Source: Elusimicrobia bacterium RIFOXYB2_FULL_49_7
Lineage (GTDB): Bacteria; Fibrobacterota; OXYB2-FULL-49-7
Length of the DNA: 22,759 nucleotides
Reading direction: 5' to 3'
Assembly (NCBI GenBank): GCA_001800515.1
Contig: MGVN01000227.1
Location: 1-22,759, forward strand
This document shows positions 15,805-22,759 of this stretch, piece after piece (the first letter of the stretch is position 1; the number at the start of each line of letters is the position of its first letter). The notes beneath the pieces are model-generated. The model was not told where the DNA came from. It did no database searches and worked only from the letters and a program-made list of their open reading frames with translations. Both the position numbers and the translations under genes were made by a program.

Positions 15805-16158
15805 ATGGAAAACAGAATCAGTTGGATTACGCATCAAGGAACAAAAATACTGATGAACGATTATAAGGGTTTACGGGAACCGGATTTTACTAAAGCCATT
15901 CAAGAAAGTGAAAGACAATGCTTGAATTCTGGCCTAAAAACCATTCATGCCATTAACGATATTACCGACAGCGTTATGGGCAATGAATCTACCGAGGCAG
16001 CAAAACACTGGGAAACCGCCTGTAAGGAAAAGGGGGTTGAACTGAAATTGGCCTTGGTCGGCATTTCCGGTATAAAGAAAATTCTGGCCAGCTTGATTAA
16101 GCGTAACGCCTATTTTGCAAATAATATCGATGATGCAAAGGAATGGCTTTTAAAATAA
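15805..16158 (+). CDS. STAS/SpoIIAA-like small protein
   Basis: A 117-residue protein from ATG 15805, chosen over the in-frame 15742 because it directly follows AGAGGAG and because the extra 21 residues look random. The sequence pattern (NRISWITHQGTKILMNDYKGL, then KTIHAINDITDS, then ELKLALVGISGIKKILAS and a final DAKEWLL) resembles small SpoIIAA-like/STAS-fold proteins with alternating strands and helices and an E/D-x-A-x-x-WL end. Such proteins act as anti-sigma antagonists or bind lipids or nucleotides; no conserved phosphorylated Ser can be confirmed. It is monocistronic behind its own strong promoter. Confidence 0.6.
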   Translation: MENRISWITHQGTKILMNDYKGLREPDFTKAIQESERQCLNSGLKTIHAINDITDSVMGNESTEAAKHWETACKEKGVELKLALVGISGIKKILASLIKRNAYFANNIDDAKEWLLK

Positions 16159-16174
16159 AAGTAATATCGATTCG

Positions 16175-16538
16175 CTATTGAGAATGGGATCTCGGCCAGC
16201 CCCAATGGCTTGGCGGACAATATTTTTCTTTTAATTGCCGTTCATGGGTAGGCATTTTATTCGGCTTGCCCAAATCAATGATTAATGTTCCGGTCATGGG
16301 CGAAAACGAATAAACATACCGTTGCTTCCGCAATCTTTGCGGCCTCTCCGCAAGGATATTGTCCATCAAATCCTCCGTCACAAAAAGGTTATCGTCACGA
16401 AACAAGGTCAAACAATCGGATTTCCGTCGATTTGAATCGGGTATTGTTTGAAGAATATATACAACACCCGGAAATTAACGCTTTAAAAACATGATGCAAG
16501 GTTTTTACATTTGATTCGGCGCTCCGCTTAATTCTCAT
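16175..16538 (-). pseudogene. Possible frameshifted small gene of unknown function
   Basis: This stretch between the STAS-like gene and the response regulator holds no intact gene. On the minus strand AGGAGG stands 7 bases before ATG 16538, starting a 47-codon frame (MRIKRSAESNVKTLHHVFKA) that stops at 16395. A second frame, shifted by one, is open from about 16475 to 16175 (GVVYILQTIPDS ... SFSPMTGTLIIDLGKPNK) but lacks a good start, its first candidate being TTG 16411. Joining them near 16475 would give one protein of about 120 residues. The joined sequence is not recognised. The strong ribosome site and upstream promoter suggest a once-functional gene; two separate short frames by chance is the alternative. 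Confidence 0.35.
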
Positions 16539-16587
16539 TGACAAACCTCCTGCCTGTATCACAATTATTTCCAATTTAGCTGCTAAA

Positions 16588-16616
16588 AATATAACGGATG
16601 ATGCGCAAATAACCAA
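16588..16616 (-). promoter_or_regulatory. Promoter for the small broken gene
   Basis: On the minus strand TTGGTT (16616-16611) and TATATT (16593-16588) are spaced by 17 bases, about 50 bases before the ATG at 16538, which has a strong ribosome site. Together these form a complete start region in front of the broken frames. Confidence 0.4.
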
Positions 16617-16674
16617 ACGACCTGTTTCTACGATTTGGGTTGATGAAAAATCAATTGGGGGAAATAACCGTTTA

Positions 16675-17361
16675 CTATGTATAAAGCAAAAGATCTTGTA
16701 AGCTACTGTTCATTTTTTGAGGCGACTCGTAACCGGCTATTCTGGCGATTTCCGTTTCCGGTAAATTCTTTTGTACGCATAAAGCCAATGCTTTTGTCTT
16801 TTTTCTGGAAACATCATAAAATCGGGAAGTAAACCCGATGGCATTGCGTATCTTCTCTCGTATACGCCAATTCAGACTTTTTAGCATAAACGTGTCCTGT
16901 GTCACATCATAATAACCGAGGGATATCCGGCACCGCCGTATCAAGGATTCATCCAATCCTTTTTGGACACTATAGGAAATCGTTTCTTCCTCAAGAATGT
17001 CCTTGTAAATAAAATCATCCGGCTGAGCCAAGCCCGCATAAAAACTGCTCTGCGGCCCTTTTCCGGTCATGCAGATATAAAAAGTAGCACTGGCTTTTTT
17101 TCGCAATGCGTTAATAAGCTGATCGCCTCGGAGAATATCCATTTGGACATCGCACATCACTACGTCAAAGTAGAGCATTTCCGTCAAGCGTATAGCCCGT
17201 TCAGGCGAACTGCAACAGACCACAAGAATATTCGAAAAGTGATCACTGATTAATTTTCCAAGATATTCACACACCGTTTTCTCATCATCCACAATCAGAA
17301 CAGCTCTAAACGACCGCACAGGATCAATTTCACTTCCAGTCAAGTATTTAACTTTAAGCAT
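16675..17361 (-). CDS. Orphan response regulator with C-terminal helix-turn-helix-like domain
   Basis: A 228-residue protein. Residues about 18-125 form a receiver domain: acidic pocket VDDE (24-27), phosphorylation site Asp71 in VVMCDVQMD, Thr99 in CMTGKG and Lys120 in FIYKD. The C-terminal 80 residues are not a standard output domain, but KNLPETEIARIAGYESPQKM (199-218) looks like an AraC-type helix-turn-helix (E-I-A-x-x-x-G-Y-x-S). No kinase lies directly beside it; the kinase/NtrC pair upstream is on the same strand with a 91-base gap, so cross-talk is possible. There is no Shine-Dalgarno; a promoter lies just upstream. It ends in TAG, a rare stop here. Confidence 0.78.
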   Translation of the reverse strand: MLKVKYLTGSEIDPVRSFRAVLIVDDEKTVCEYLGKLISDHFSNILVVCCSSPERAIRLTEMLYFDVVMCDVQMDILRGDQLINALRKKASATFYICMTGKGPQSSFYAGLAQPDDFIYKDILEEETISYSVQKGLDESLIRRCRISLGYYDVTQDTFMLKSLNWRIREKIRNAIGFTSRFYDVSRKKTKALALCVQKNLPETEIARIAGYESPQKMNSSLQDLLLYT

Positions 17362-17370
17362 AGGTAAATC

Positions 17371-17426
17371 AATATAATATATGATTCCTATGACGCCAAT
17401 TGATTTAGTTCAACATTCCAAGTTGA
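17371..17426 (-). promoter_or_regulatory. Promoter and dyad upstream of the orphan response regulator
   Basis: TTGGCG (17399-17394) and TATATT (17376-17371) with a 17-base spacer; the -10 ends 9 bases before ATG 17361. A perfect inverted repeat TCAAC-N7-GTTGA (17410-17426) sits just upstream of the -35 and is a candidate activator site. The motif's owner is unknown. Confidence 0.45.
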
Positions 17427-17452
17427 TAAGGCCGCTTTAACGATTAAGCTTA

Positions 17453-18793
17453 TTATTCTTTAATGTGATGCGTTTTCATCTTGGAATAGATGGAACGCCG
17501 GGAGATGCCGAGCAATTCAGCCGCCTTGCTCTTGTTGCCATCCGCCCGTTGAATGGCCTGTAGAACAAACTCTTTTTCAACCTGTTCCAGATTAATTCCG
17601 TTTTCCGGAAGTCGGAAGGCAGACGGCTGTACGGGCCCAACGCCGTCCCGGATCGTAACCGGTAAATCTTCATAGGAGATCGGCCTGTCACCCGCCACAA
17701 TAACCAACCGCTGAATCGCATTCTCCAACTCGCGGATATTTCCCGGCCAACCCCATTTCTGAAGCGCTAACCGCGCCCGTTCCTCAATGCCCACCCCTTT
17801 GTACTTTCCTAAGAAATGATCGATCAACTGCGACAGGTCTTCTTTCCGTTCCGATAGCGTAGGCAAAAAAATAGGAAAGACATTAATCCGGTAATACAAA
17901 TCCTCCCGGAAAAGCCCTTCCTGCAGACACTCTTCCAGATTCCGATGTGTGGCGGAAATGATGCGTGCCCGGCTGATCAGATCTTCATTCCCACCCACTC
18001 GACGAAAGGTGCGCTCCTGCAACACCCGCAACAGTTTGGCTTGCAGATCAGCGGAAAGATCTCCGATTTCATCCAGAAACAGAGTCCCATTTCCCGCCTT
18101 TTCGAATAAGCCGATCTTGGCCTTATGCGCACCCGTAAAGGAACCCTTCTCATGACCGAAAAGCTCACTCTCCAGCAGATTTTCGGGTAAAGCACTGCAA
18201 TTGATAGCCACAAATTCACGCCGACCGCTTTCGCCATGAATGGCGCGTGCCACCAACTCCTTGCCTGTTCCGCTCCTGCCGCGGATGATGACCGTCGTCT
18301 CTTTGGGCCCCACCTGCTTGATTTGGCGAAAAACAGCCTGCATGGCGGGAGAGGTACCGATAATACCTTGTATCGAAAAGGCAGACTGAAGCTGCTCTTT
18401 GAGCTCCCTGTTTTCGTTTCTCAAAGCCCCTTTTTCAAGCGCCGACTTGGCCAGCAGAACCATCTCATCCATTTCAAAGGGTTTGATGACATATTCAAAG
18501 GCGCCTCGTTTCATGGCTTCCACACCTGTGCGTGCATCCGCATGTGCGGTCATGATAATGACCTCTGCCCGACTTCCCTGCGCTTTGATTGCCGATAAAA
18601 GGCCCAAGCCATCTATATGACCTCCCATCCGAATATCGGAAATGATGAGATCCGGTGCCAATCCGGCAGTTATTTTGGAAAGCACCTCTTCGGCCGTAGC
18701 CGCTTCTTCTATCTCATGGCCTTCGCTGTTCAGTGCAATGGCAAGCAGTGCCCGCATCTTGCCTTCATCATCTGCTATCAGGATGGTCGCCAT
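17453..18793 (-). CDS. NtrC-family sigma-54-dependent response regulator
   Basis: The 446-residue protein has all three NtrC domains. Receiver: Asp8/Asp9, phosphorylation site Asp53 (ISDIRM), Thr82 and Lys104. Central AAA+: Walker A GRSGTGKE (172-179), the sigma-54 contact loop ESELFGHEKGSFTGA (208-222; GSFTGA for the usual GAFTGA), Walker B GTLFLDE (236-242), then the usual R-finger region. C-terminal Fis-type helix-turn-helix GNKSKAAELLGISRRSIYSKM (about 420-440). It should hydrolyse ATP to open sigma-54 promoters when phosphorylated. GGAG 5 bases before ATG 18793 supports the start, which overlaps the histidine kinase stop by 16 bases, so the pair is co-transcribed. A sigma-54 promoter heads the operon. 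Confidence 0.96.
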   Translation of the reverse strand: MATILIADDEGKMRALLAIALNSEGHEIEEAATAEEVLSKITAGLAPDLIISDIRMGGHIDGLGLLSAIKAQGSRAEVIIMTAHADARTGVEAMKRGAFEYVIKPFEMDEMVLLAKSALEKGALRNENRELKEQLQSAFSIQGIIGTSPAMQAVFRQIKQVGPKETTVIIRGRSGTGKELVARAIHGESGRREFVAINCSALPENLLESELFGHEKGSFTGAHKAKIGLFEKAGNGTLFLDEIGDLSADLQAKLLRVLQERTFRRVGGNEDLISRARIISATHRNLEECLQEGLFREDLYYRINVFPIFLPTLSERKEDLSQLIDHFLGKYKGVGIEERARLALQKWGWPGNIRELENAIQRLVIVAGDRPISYEDLPVTIRDGVGPVQPSAFRLPENGINLEQVEKEFVLQAIQRADGNKSKAAELLGISRRSIYSKMKTHHIKE

Positions 18794-20037
18794 AAGTTCT
18801 CCGGGATAAGGATTTCAAATTCAGCTCCTCGAATCGGACGATTGCATTTTAATTCAAAAGAGAGCTTGCTGCAAAGACCGGCAGCAATTGCCAGCCCAAG
18901 ACCGGTCCCCCCTTTTTTATGGGTCACAAAAGGCTCAAATACCCGTTTCCGTACATTCTCCGGAATGCCGGGCCCCTTGTCGGATACCAACAGAGAGGCC
19001 TTTTTTCCCTGGAATTCGGCACCCAATACGGCTTCACCGGTTCCTTGCTGCGCTTCAATACTGTTGCGGATAAGATTGAGCAGAATCCGGCGCAAGGCAT
19101 CCGGGTCGGCGAATATTCGGCAGGTGACTGCGACATTCGGGGTCACCTGAATGTCGCTCCTGGGCCACTGAACAGATGCTTCGCTTTGAAGGGATTTGAG
19201 AAACGGCAATAACGGAAACCAGGTCGGGTTGACTGTTCCTTCCCGGGCAAAACTCAATATATTATCTATCAGCCGTGCCATGCGCATGGTTTCATCCGAT
19301 AAAAAGGTGAAAGCACGGTTCCGGCGGTCCGGGTCTAATTGTTTTTGCAGCACATCTGCCGATGACTTAATAATCGCCAGCGGATTTTTAAGCTCATGAG
19401 CCAATTCAGATGCCGCCCGGCCCAGAAAAGAGAGCCGCTCCTGCCGCAATAACTGCTCTTCAGCCGTACGATAGCGTCGGATAATCATAAAGAGAAGCCC
19501 GGATAAAATAATGAAGACCAGGGCTAACGATGCGGTGGTCAACAGCATGCTGCGTCGAATCTGGGCAACCGCTTTAAAATAGGTGCGATCCGCTTCAACG
19601 ATAATAAGGAAAAGACGGTCTTCCTTTCTGACCGGATAATAAGTGGAACGAAAGATGAAACCATCCAATTTAACCAGTTCTGTCGTCAAGCAATGACCGC
19701 TTGCAAGCGCCTGCCGAAACAGCATTGCGTCAACCACAAAACCGTCAACCTCATCTCCGGCGGCAAGCAAAGGAGAGCTGCTGACCAAAACGATTCCGGC
19801 GCTATCGCAAATCGTAATACGTTCCACCCCGGTCAGGGTGATGATGGCATCAAAGCTTTCCTCATTATCGGACCATTCTTTTTGTTCGGCGATATAGGCC
19901 GCCGTTCTCTCCAGCAACCGTTTTGAATTATCGGAGGCCATGCGGAGGTGTCGGTTGGCAGCAAGGATATTCAATGTCAGCAGCAGTGCGGAAGCAATCG
20001 CCAACAGCGAAAGCAGGGAAAAAAGAAACCGTTTCAC
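18778..20037 (-). CDS. Membrane sensor histidine kinase, partner of the NtrC-type regulator
   Basis: A 419-residue protein from GTG 20037, with AAGGA 6 bases upstream. TM1 at about 5-27, a periplasmic sensor region of about 135 residues (28-163; CDSAGIVLVSSSP looks like a Cache/PAS-like fold), TM2 at 164-187. The HisKA motif ELAHELKNP holds the phosphorylated His214, and the ATPase domain has the N box NLIRNSIEA (321-329), G1 DKGPGIPE (353-360) and G2 GGTGLGL (376-382). All catalytic motifs are intact. It shares a GTGA overlap with the upstream barrel gene and overlaps the regulator downstream. The signal sensed is unknown; the location beside envelope proteins suggests an envelope cue. Confidence 0.93.
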   Translation of the reverse strand: MKRFLFSLLSLLAIASALLLTLNILAANRHLRMASDNSKRLLERTAAYIAEQKEWSDNEESFDAIITLTGVERITICDSAGIVLVSSSPLLAAGDEVDGFVVDAMLFRQALASGHCLTTELVKLDGFIFRSTYYPVRKEDRLFLIIVEADRTYFKAVAQIRRSMLLTTASLALVFIILSGLLFMIIRRYRTAEEQLLRQERLSFLGRAASELAHELKNPLAIIKSSADVLQKQLDPDRRNRAFTFLSDETMRMARLIDNILSFAREGTVNPTWFPLLPFLKSLQSEASVQWPRSDIQVTPNVAVTCRIFADPDALRRILLNLIRNSIEAQQGTGEAVLGAEFQGKKASLLVSDKGPGIPENVRKRVFEPFVTHKKGGTGLGLAIAAGLCSKLSFELKCNRPIRGAEFEILIPENLWRPS

Positions 20038-21659
20038 GGAAAATCCTTCCGCACGGTCAAGGTTCCGCTCTTATTCCAGGCGGCATAGGCGGGCGCCTCA
20101 TTCAAACTCTCATAATCACGACGTTCGAGCCCTCCTAACAGCAGAATTCGGAAAGCAAGGGGCAGCGTCCATTCTGTATCCAGCGTCCCTTCCCAGGCCG
20201 TGTTTTTAGGCGTCAACGGATGTTTTCCATCCGGCAGCCGACGCTCAAAAGCGCCGAATAACGACAAGGAAAAACAATTTCCCTCTCGTAATAAACCGGC
20301 TTCAATCCGATGCGATTTAAAAGAGTCATCCAACGGATCAACAGGATATTCCAAAAGATGCCCCCCTATTTCATTCAGTTTGGCATAATCCCCTTTTTCA
20401 AAGGTATAATGGAGGGTAGATGACCAAGTCTCATTCCAATGGAAGGTGAATACTGGACCCACGCTGAACCGGCTACCGGACATGGCATATTTCTGAAATA
20501 GGGTTTCATAATTGCGTGTTACCGTATCCGGTGTTAGGCTGTCATAATTGATCATCATTTCAGGACGGGAGAAAAGAGTGTCTGAAGCCAGATAAAAGGT
20601 ATCGCCAAACCCCGCCTCATCCCTTTCCCATTGTGATAACAGGGCAACGGAGAACTTCTGATTCGGCTCCACTTCCAGAGAAAAATCTAACGTCATATAA
20701 CCTTCCGGGTTGCGATTACTGGCCATTGAATAGCTTCGTTCCTGATTCCATTGGACCGAACAAAAGCCGAAGCTGAAAAAATAATCAAAATAAGCGGCCG
20801 GGCGAATCCGGTAGAGATCCAGGGAATCAAAAGCAGGCGCATGAGTTTCTCTTGTTCCGGTGATTTCAATGCCTGCAGAAAAGGGTTCCAGCTCACAGTC
20901 CAATCCAAGGCCGGCAAACGGTTTCTGTTTGGATGGCGTAGTGGAACGATCGAAACGATAGTGTTCCGCATTGAACCCCGCCTTAAGATGCGGGATTAAA
21001 TCCATGTTGTTCAAAGCAATGGGAAAAGAATAGGACAAGACGCTCTGCCATTCAAATAAATCCAGGGAATCCTTTTCCGGTTCATCCACCCGGCGGGTAT
21101 AACTTTCCATCATCTGAAGTGTTGCACCCGCGGCCCCTCTTGGCCCCAACGCCAAATAAAAGCGCTCCTTTTGCTGTTGGTTGGAAAAACGAAAATAGGG
21201 TTCAAGTTGCTTGACATAAAAACGGTTGGGCGTCCAACGCCATCCCGCTTCGCCGAATATTTCCAGAGGTTTGTCGCTATCATCAATTAAAGAATCGGAT
21301 AAAAGAGAGGTCAAAGAGGTGTCAGAATCCTCGTCATGATAATAATCAGCCCCCATCCCAACCCACGCCTTCCAAGAGTGCTTTACCGGTTCTTTTTTTT
21401 TTATTGAAATGGTATCGCGCGTGTTGGCGGCACATTTTTCAAGCATCTGGAGCGCATCCGGCACCATGCCCATTTGCGCCAACTCTTTGGCTGCCTCCAG
21501 GTCCGGCCTGAGAGAATCGAGCCCATTAGCCACCCGAAGACTGCATTGGCATGCGGCCCGGGCAAAAGCAATTGAATCACTTTCGGATGCGCGGATGAGT
21601 GAAAAAAGTGACAAAAAGAAAAGAAGTATAAATAAAATAAAACGGGAGATGGCTGTCAC
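20034..21659 (-). CDS. Predicted outer-membrane beta-barrel protein
   Basis: A 541-residue secreted protein, not closely recognised. It has a signal peptide (MTAISRFILFILLFFLSLFS, cut near RAS), a short helical region to about residue 85 with cysteines at CQC and KC, and then long stretches of alternating hydrophobic/polar strands rich in Tyr, Trp and Phe (for example FSVALLSQWERDEAG and WSSTLHYTFEKGDYAK), which is typical of an outer-membrane barrel. The start is GTG 21659 without a Shine-Dalgarno, with TATATT 7 bases before it; no other good start exists nearby. Located between the helical periplasmic protein and the kinase, it might be the surface component of the sensing module. Confidence 0.65.
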   Translation of the reverse strand: MTAISRFILFILLFFLSLFSLIRASESDSIAFARAACQCSLRVANGLDSLRPDLEAAKELAQMGMVPDALQMLEKCAANTRDTISIKKKEPVKHSWKAWVGMGADYYHDEDSDTSLTSLLSDSLIDDSDKPLEIFGEAGWRWTPNRFYVKQLEPYFRFSNQQQKERFYLALGPRGAAGATLQMMESYTRRVDEPEKDSLDLFEWQSVLSYSFPIALNNMDLIPHLKAGFNAEHYRFDRSTTPSKQKPFAGLGLDCELEPFSAGIEITGTRETHAPAFDSLDLYRIRPAAYFDYFFSFGFCSVQWNQERSYSMASNRNPEGYMTLDFSLEVEPNQKFSVALLSQWERDEAGFGDTFYLASDTLFSRPEMMINYDSLTPDTVTRNYETLFQKYAMSGSRFSVGPVFTFHWNETWSSTLHYTFEKGDYAKLNEIGGHLLEYPVDPLDDSFKSHRIEAGLLREGNCFSLSLFGAFERRLPDGKHPLTPKNTAWEGTLDTEWTLPLAFRILLLGGLERRDYESLNEAPAYAAWNKSGTLTVRKDFP

Positions 21660-21699
21660 TGCTTAAAATATAAACATTGCCAACCATCTCCCCATAACA

Positions 21700-22548
21700 T
21701 TATTCCCAAGGTCGATCGGCCGTGTCCGCAGCTTTGGCAATCAGTTTAGCCGCAATGCGTGCTTCTGCAAGCGCGGCCTGAGCGTTTCCGGATTCCAAAA
21801 GGTCAGCGGCATGCTCCAAACGGGCTTTTCCTTTTTCAAAAATAAGTCGAGCCTTGTCATTTCGCCCTTTCCGCAATTTTTCCGACACCCGCTCCGCTTT
21901 GATCTCCAGATTATCAATCAATCGCGACGCCTGTTCCACATCCCGGCCATCACCATTATCCTTATTCTTTAAAACCATCTCCCGGGCTTGAAGCGTCAGC
22001 CGGTAGGCCGCACGATAAACCTTTTCATCGATCTTCCGTTTGGCCGCTCTCTGGATTTCCAAGGCTTGACTATATCGCTCAGAGGCGATATGACGTTCCA
22101 ATATTCTGTCTGTCCGCTCCACAGCCTTTTGCACATGGGCAATGCCCCATTCCGCCCGTTTCCGAAGTGCGAATTTTAATTTGCCTTCCACCTCGGCTAA
22201 TTTCATTGAAAACCGGTTGATCTTATTATTGAATTCAATCAACGCAGCATCCGCTTCAGAAAAACGGCCGTTACGTAACTTCTGTGCAATATCCGCAAGA
22301 TCGGCAACCAATTCTTCCCGATTTTGAATGACGCGGTTGGTTAACTCTTTCCATTTTGGATTCTCATTGTCCGGTATTTCAGCCACTGCTTTCTGCAAAA
22401 ATTCGATACGATTTTGAATAACTTTCATTCGAAGCAAAAAACCGTCAAGACGGCGCCCTAAATCGTCACGGATATTGGTTTGAGCTGAAAGAGAGCTAAC
22501 CCAGGCAAATAATAGTATCTGGGCCAAGACTAAAATGATTTTTTTCAT
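21700..22548 (-). CDS. Periplasmic helical (coiled-coil) protein, first gene of the sigma-54 operon
   Basis: From ATG 22548 (282 residues), which sits 6 bases after a perfect AGGAGG, the protein has a signal peptide (MKKIILVLAQILLFAWVSSLSA) and otherwise consists of charged helices rich in Arg, Lys, Glu and Ala with heptad-like spacing (RRLDGFLLRMKVIQNRIEFL, NAQAALAEARIAAKLIAKA). No cysteine or catalytic motif stands out. The open frame continues 28 codons upstream through the sigma-54 promoter, so that extension is rejected. Function is unknown; it may be a periplasmic structural or signal-relay protein. It is 40 bases upstream of the barrel gene on the same strand. Confidence 0.8.
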   Translation of the reverse strand: MKKIILVLAQILLFAWVSSLSAQTNIRDDLGRRLDGFLLRMKVIQNRIEFLQKAVAEIPDNENPKWKELTNRVIQNREELVADLADIAQKLRNGRFSEADAALIEFNNKINRFSMKLAEVEGKLKFALRKRAEWGIAHVQKAVERTDRILERHIASERYSQALEIQRAAKRKIDEKVYRAAYRLTLQAREMVLKNKDNGDGRDVEQASRLIDNLEIKAERVSEKLRKGRNDKARLIFEKGKARLEHAADLLESGNAQAALAEARIAAKLIAKAADTADRPWE

Positions 22549-22574
22549 AGAGTCCTCCTGTTTTCGGCTGAAAT

Positions 22575-22590
22575 TGCAATTCGTGTGCCA
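22575..22590 (-). promoter_or_regulatory. Sigma-54 (RpoN) promoter, -24/-12 type
   Basis: On the minus strand TGGCAC-ACGAA-TTGCA (22590-22575) matches the consensus TGGCAC-N5-TTGC[A/T] at every fixed base, with GG and GC ten bases apart. A start near 22564 leaves a leader of about 16 bases holding the perfect AGGAGG before ATG 22548. The operon it drives encodes an NtrC-type activator, which fits. Confidence 0.88.
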
Positions 22591-22728
22591 CACCCTAATC
22601 CTTTGTGAAACAAGAAATTGGAGACTGCTCACCTTTTTCTTTTTGTACGATTTGGGTTGTCAGCGTACCGATAAGAACAGTGGAGAAGCCGGACTTAGAC
22701 AGGCATAACACAATGCGCCAAGACTTTT

Positions 22729-22750
22729 CCATCAAAAAGATCCTTGATGG
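22729..22750. promoter_or_regulatory. Dyad, candidate enhancer for the sigma-54 promoter
   Basis: CCATCAA-N8-TTGATGG, perfect 7-bp arms, lies about 140-175 bases upstream of the sigma-54 promoter, the usual range for an activator site. A further GATGG half-site follows at the window edge. A second, weaker dyad (GCAT-N6-ATGC) lies near 22704-22717. The link to the NtrC-type protein encoded downstream is inference. Confidence 0.4.
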
Positions 22751-22759
22751 ATTGGATGG

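Noticed and set aside
16492..16494. TGA between two plus-strand open stretches (ending NALKT, continuing CKVFTF) as a selenocysteine codon
   Set aside because: No start or ribosome site, no recognisable protein, and the minus strand has better signals; most likely non-coding frames.
22549..22632. Upstream extension of the periplasmic helical protein
   Set aside because: It would cover the sigma-54 promoter and the perfect ribosome site; the start at 22548 is far better supported.
22713..22759. Possible start of a plus-strand gene (ATG 22713, MRQDFSIKKILDGLD) at the right edge
   Set aside because: Only 15 codons are visible and no ribosome site precedes it; cannot be separated from chance, and the dyad there offers another explanation.
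1..22759. CRISPR arrays, insertion sequences, integrase or attachment sites
   Set aside because: No regularly spaced repeats, transposase-like frames or tRNA-end duplications were seen; the tRNA-Glu is intact with no integrase beside it.

Overview
The window comes from a Gram-negative (two-membrane) bacterium: it has an RND efflux pump end, several Sec signal peptides on periplasmic proteins, and a predicted outer-membrane barrel. NfnAB-type flavoprotein genes and a radical SAM enzyme suggest an anaerobic or fermentative life. The gene content would fit the Fibrobacterota/FCB side of the tree, but that placement is a weak inference. No IS element, CRISPR array, rRNA or prophage was seen.

Left part (1-4510, mostly + strand): the 3' end of an RND transporter gene, a RelB/RelE-like toxin-antitoxin pair with its own promoter and dyad, then a divergent pair. 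On the minus strand is a radical SAM protein of the putative DNA modification/repair type, whose start region carries a CTGT-N8-ACAG LexA-like box. On the plus strand is nfnA-nfnB (electron-bifurcating ferredoxin:NADP reductase), in which nfnB is cut by one in-frame TAG. A tRNA-Glu(UUC) with its own promoter and a strong bidirectional terminator closes the block.

Middle part (4508-13217, all minus strand, read right to left): a secreted lysine-rich protein of unknown function, then a tightly packed cluster of a DUF4175-like giant coiled-coil membrane protein, a secreted HEXXH metallopeptidase with TPRs, a MoxR AAA+ ATPase, a DUF58/vWA protein and a periplasmic TPR protein. The last three are joined by 1-4 base overlaps. 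This looks like a Bat-like (MoxR/vWA/TPR) envelope system with an added peptidase.

Right part (13253-17361): a MATE/MOP-type 12-helix exporter, a C-terminal-only glycosyltransferase, a GuaD-like nucleoside deaminase, a short STAS/SpoIIAA-like protein behind a consensus promoter, a low-confidence broken small gene, and an orphan response regulator with a likely C-terminal helix-turn-helix.

Far right (17453-22590, minus strand): a four-gene unit of a periplasmic helical protein, a barrel-like outer-membrane protein, a membrane sensor histidine kinase and an NtrC-type sigma-54 activator. The first gene is preceded by a textbook sigma-54 promoter (TGGCAC-N5-TTGCA) and, about 150 bases further up, a 7-8-7 dyad that could be the activator's enhancer. 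So the unit appears to be a self-regulated, sigma-54-driven envelope-sensing module.

Across the window, seven genes have a TATAAT-like hexamer 6-11 bases before the start codon and no Shine-Dalgarno sequence, suggesting that leaderless or nearly leaderless mRNAs are common in this organism.
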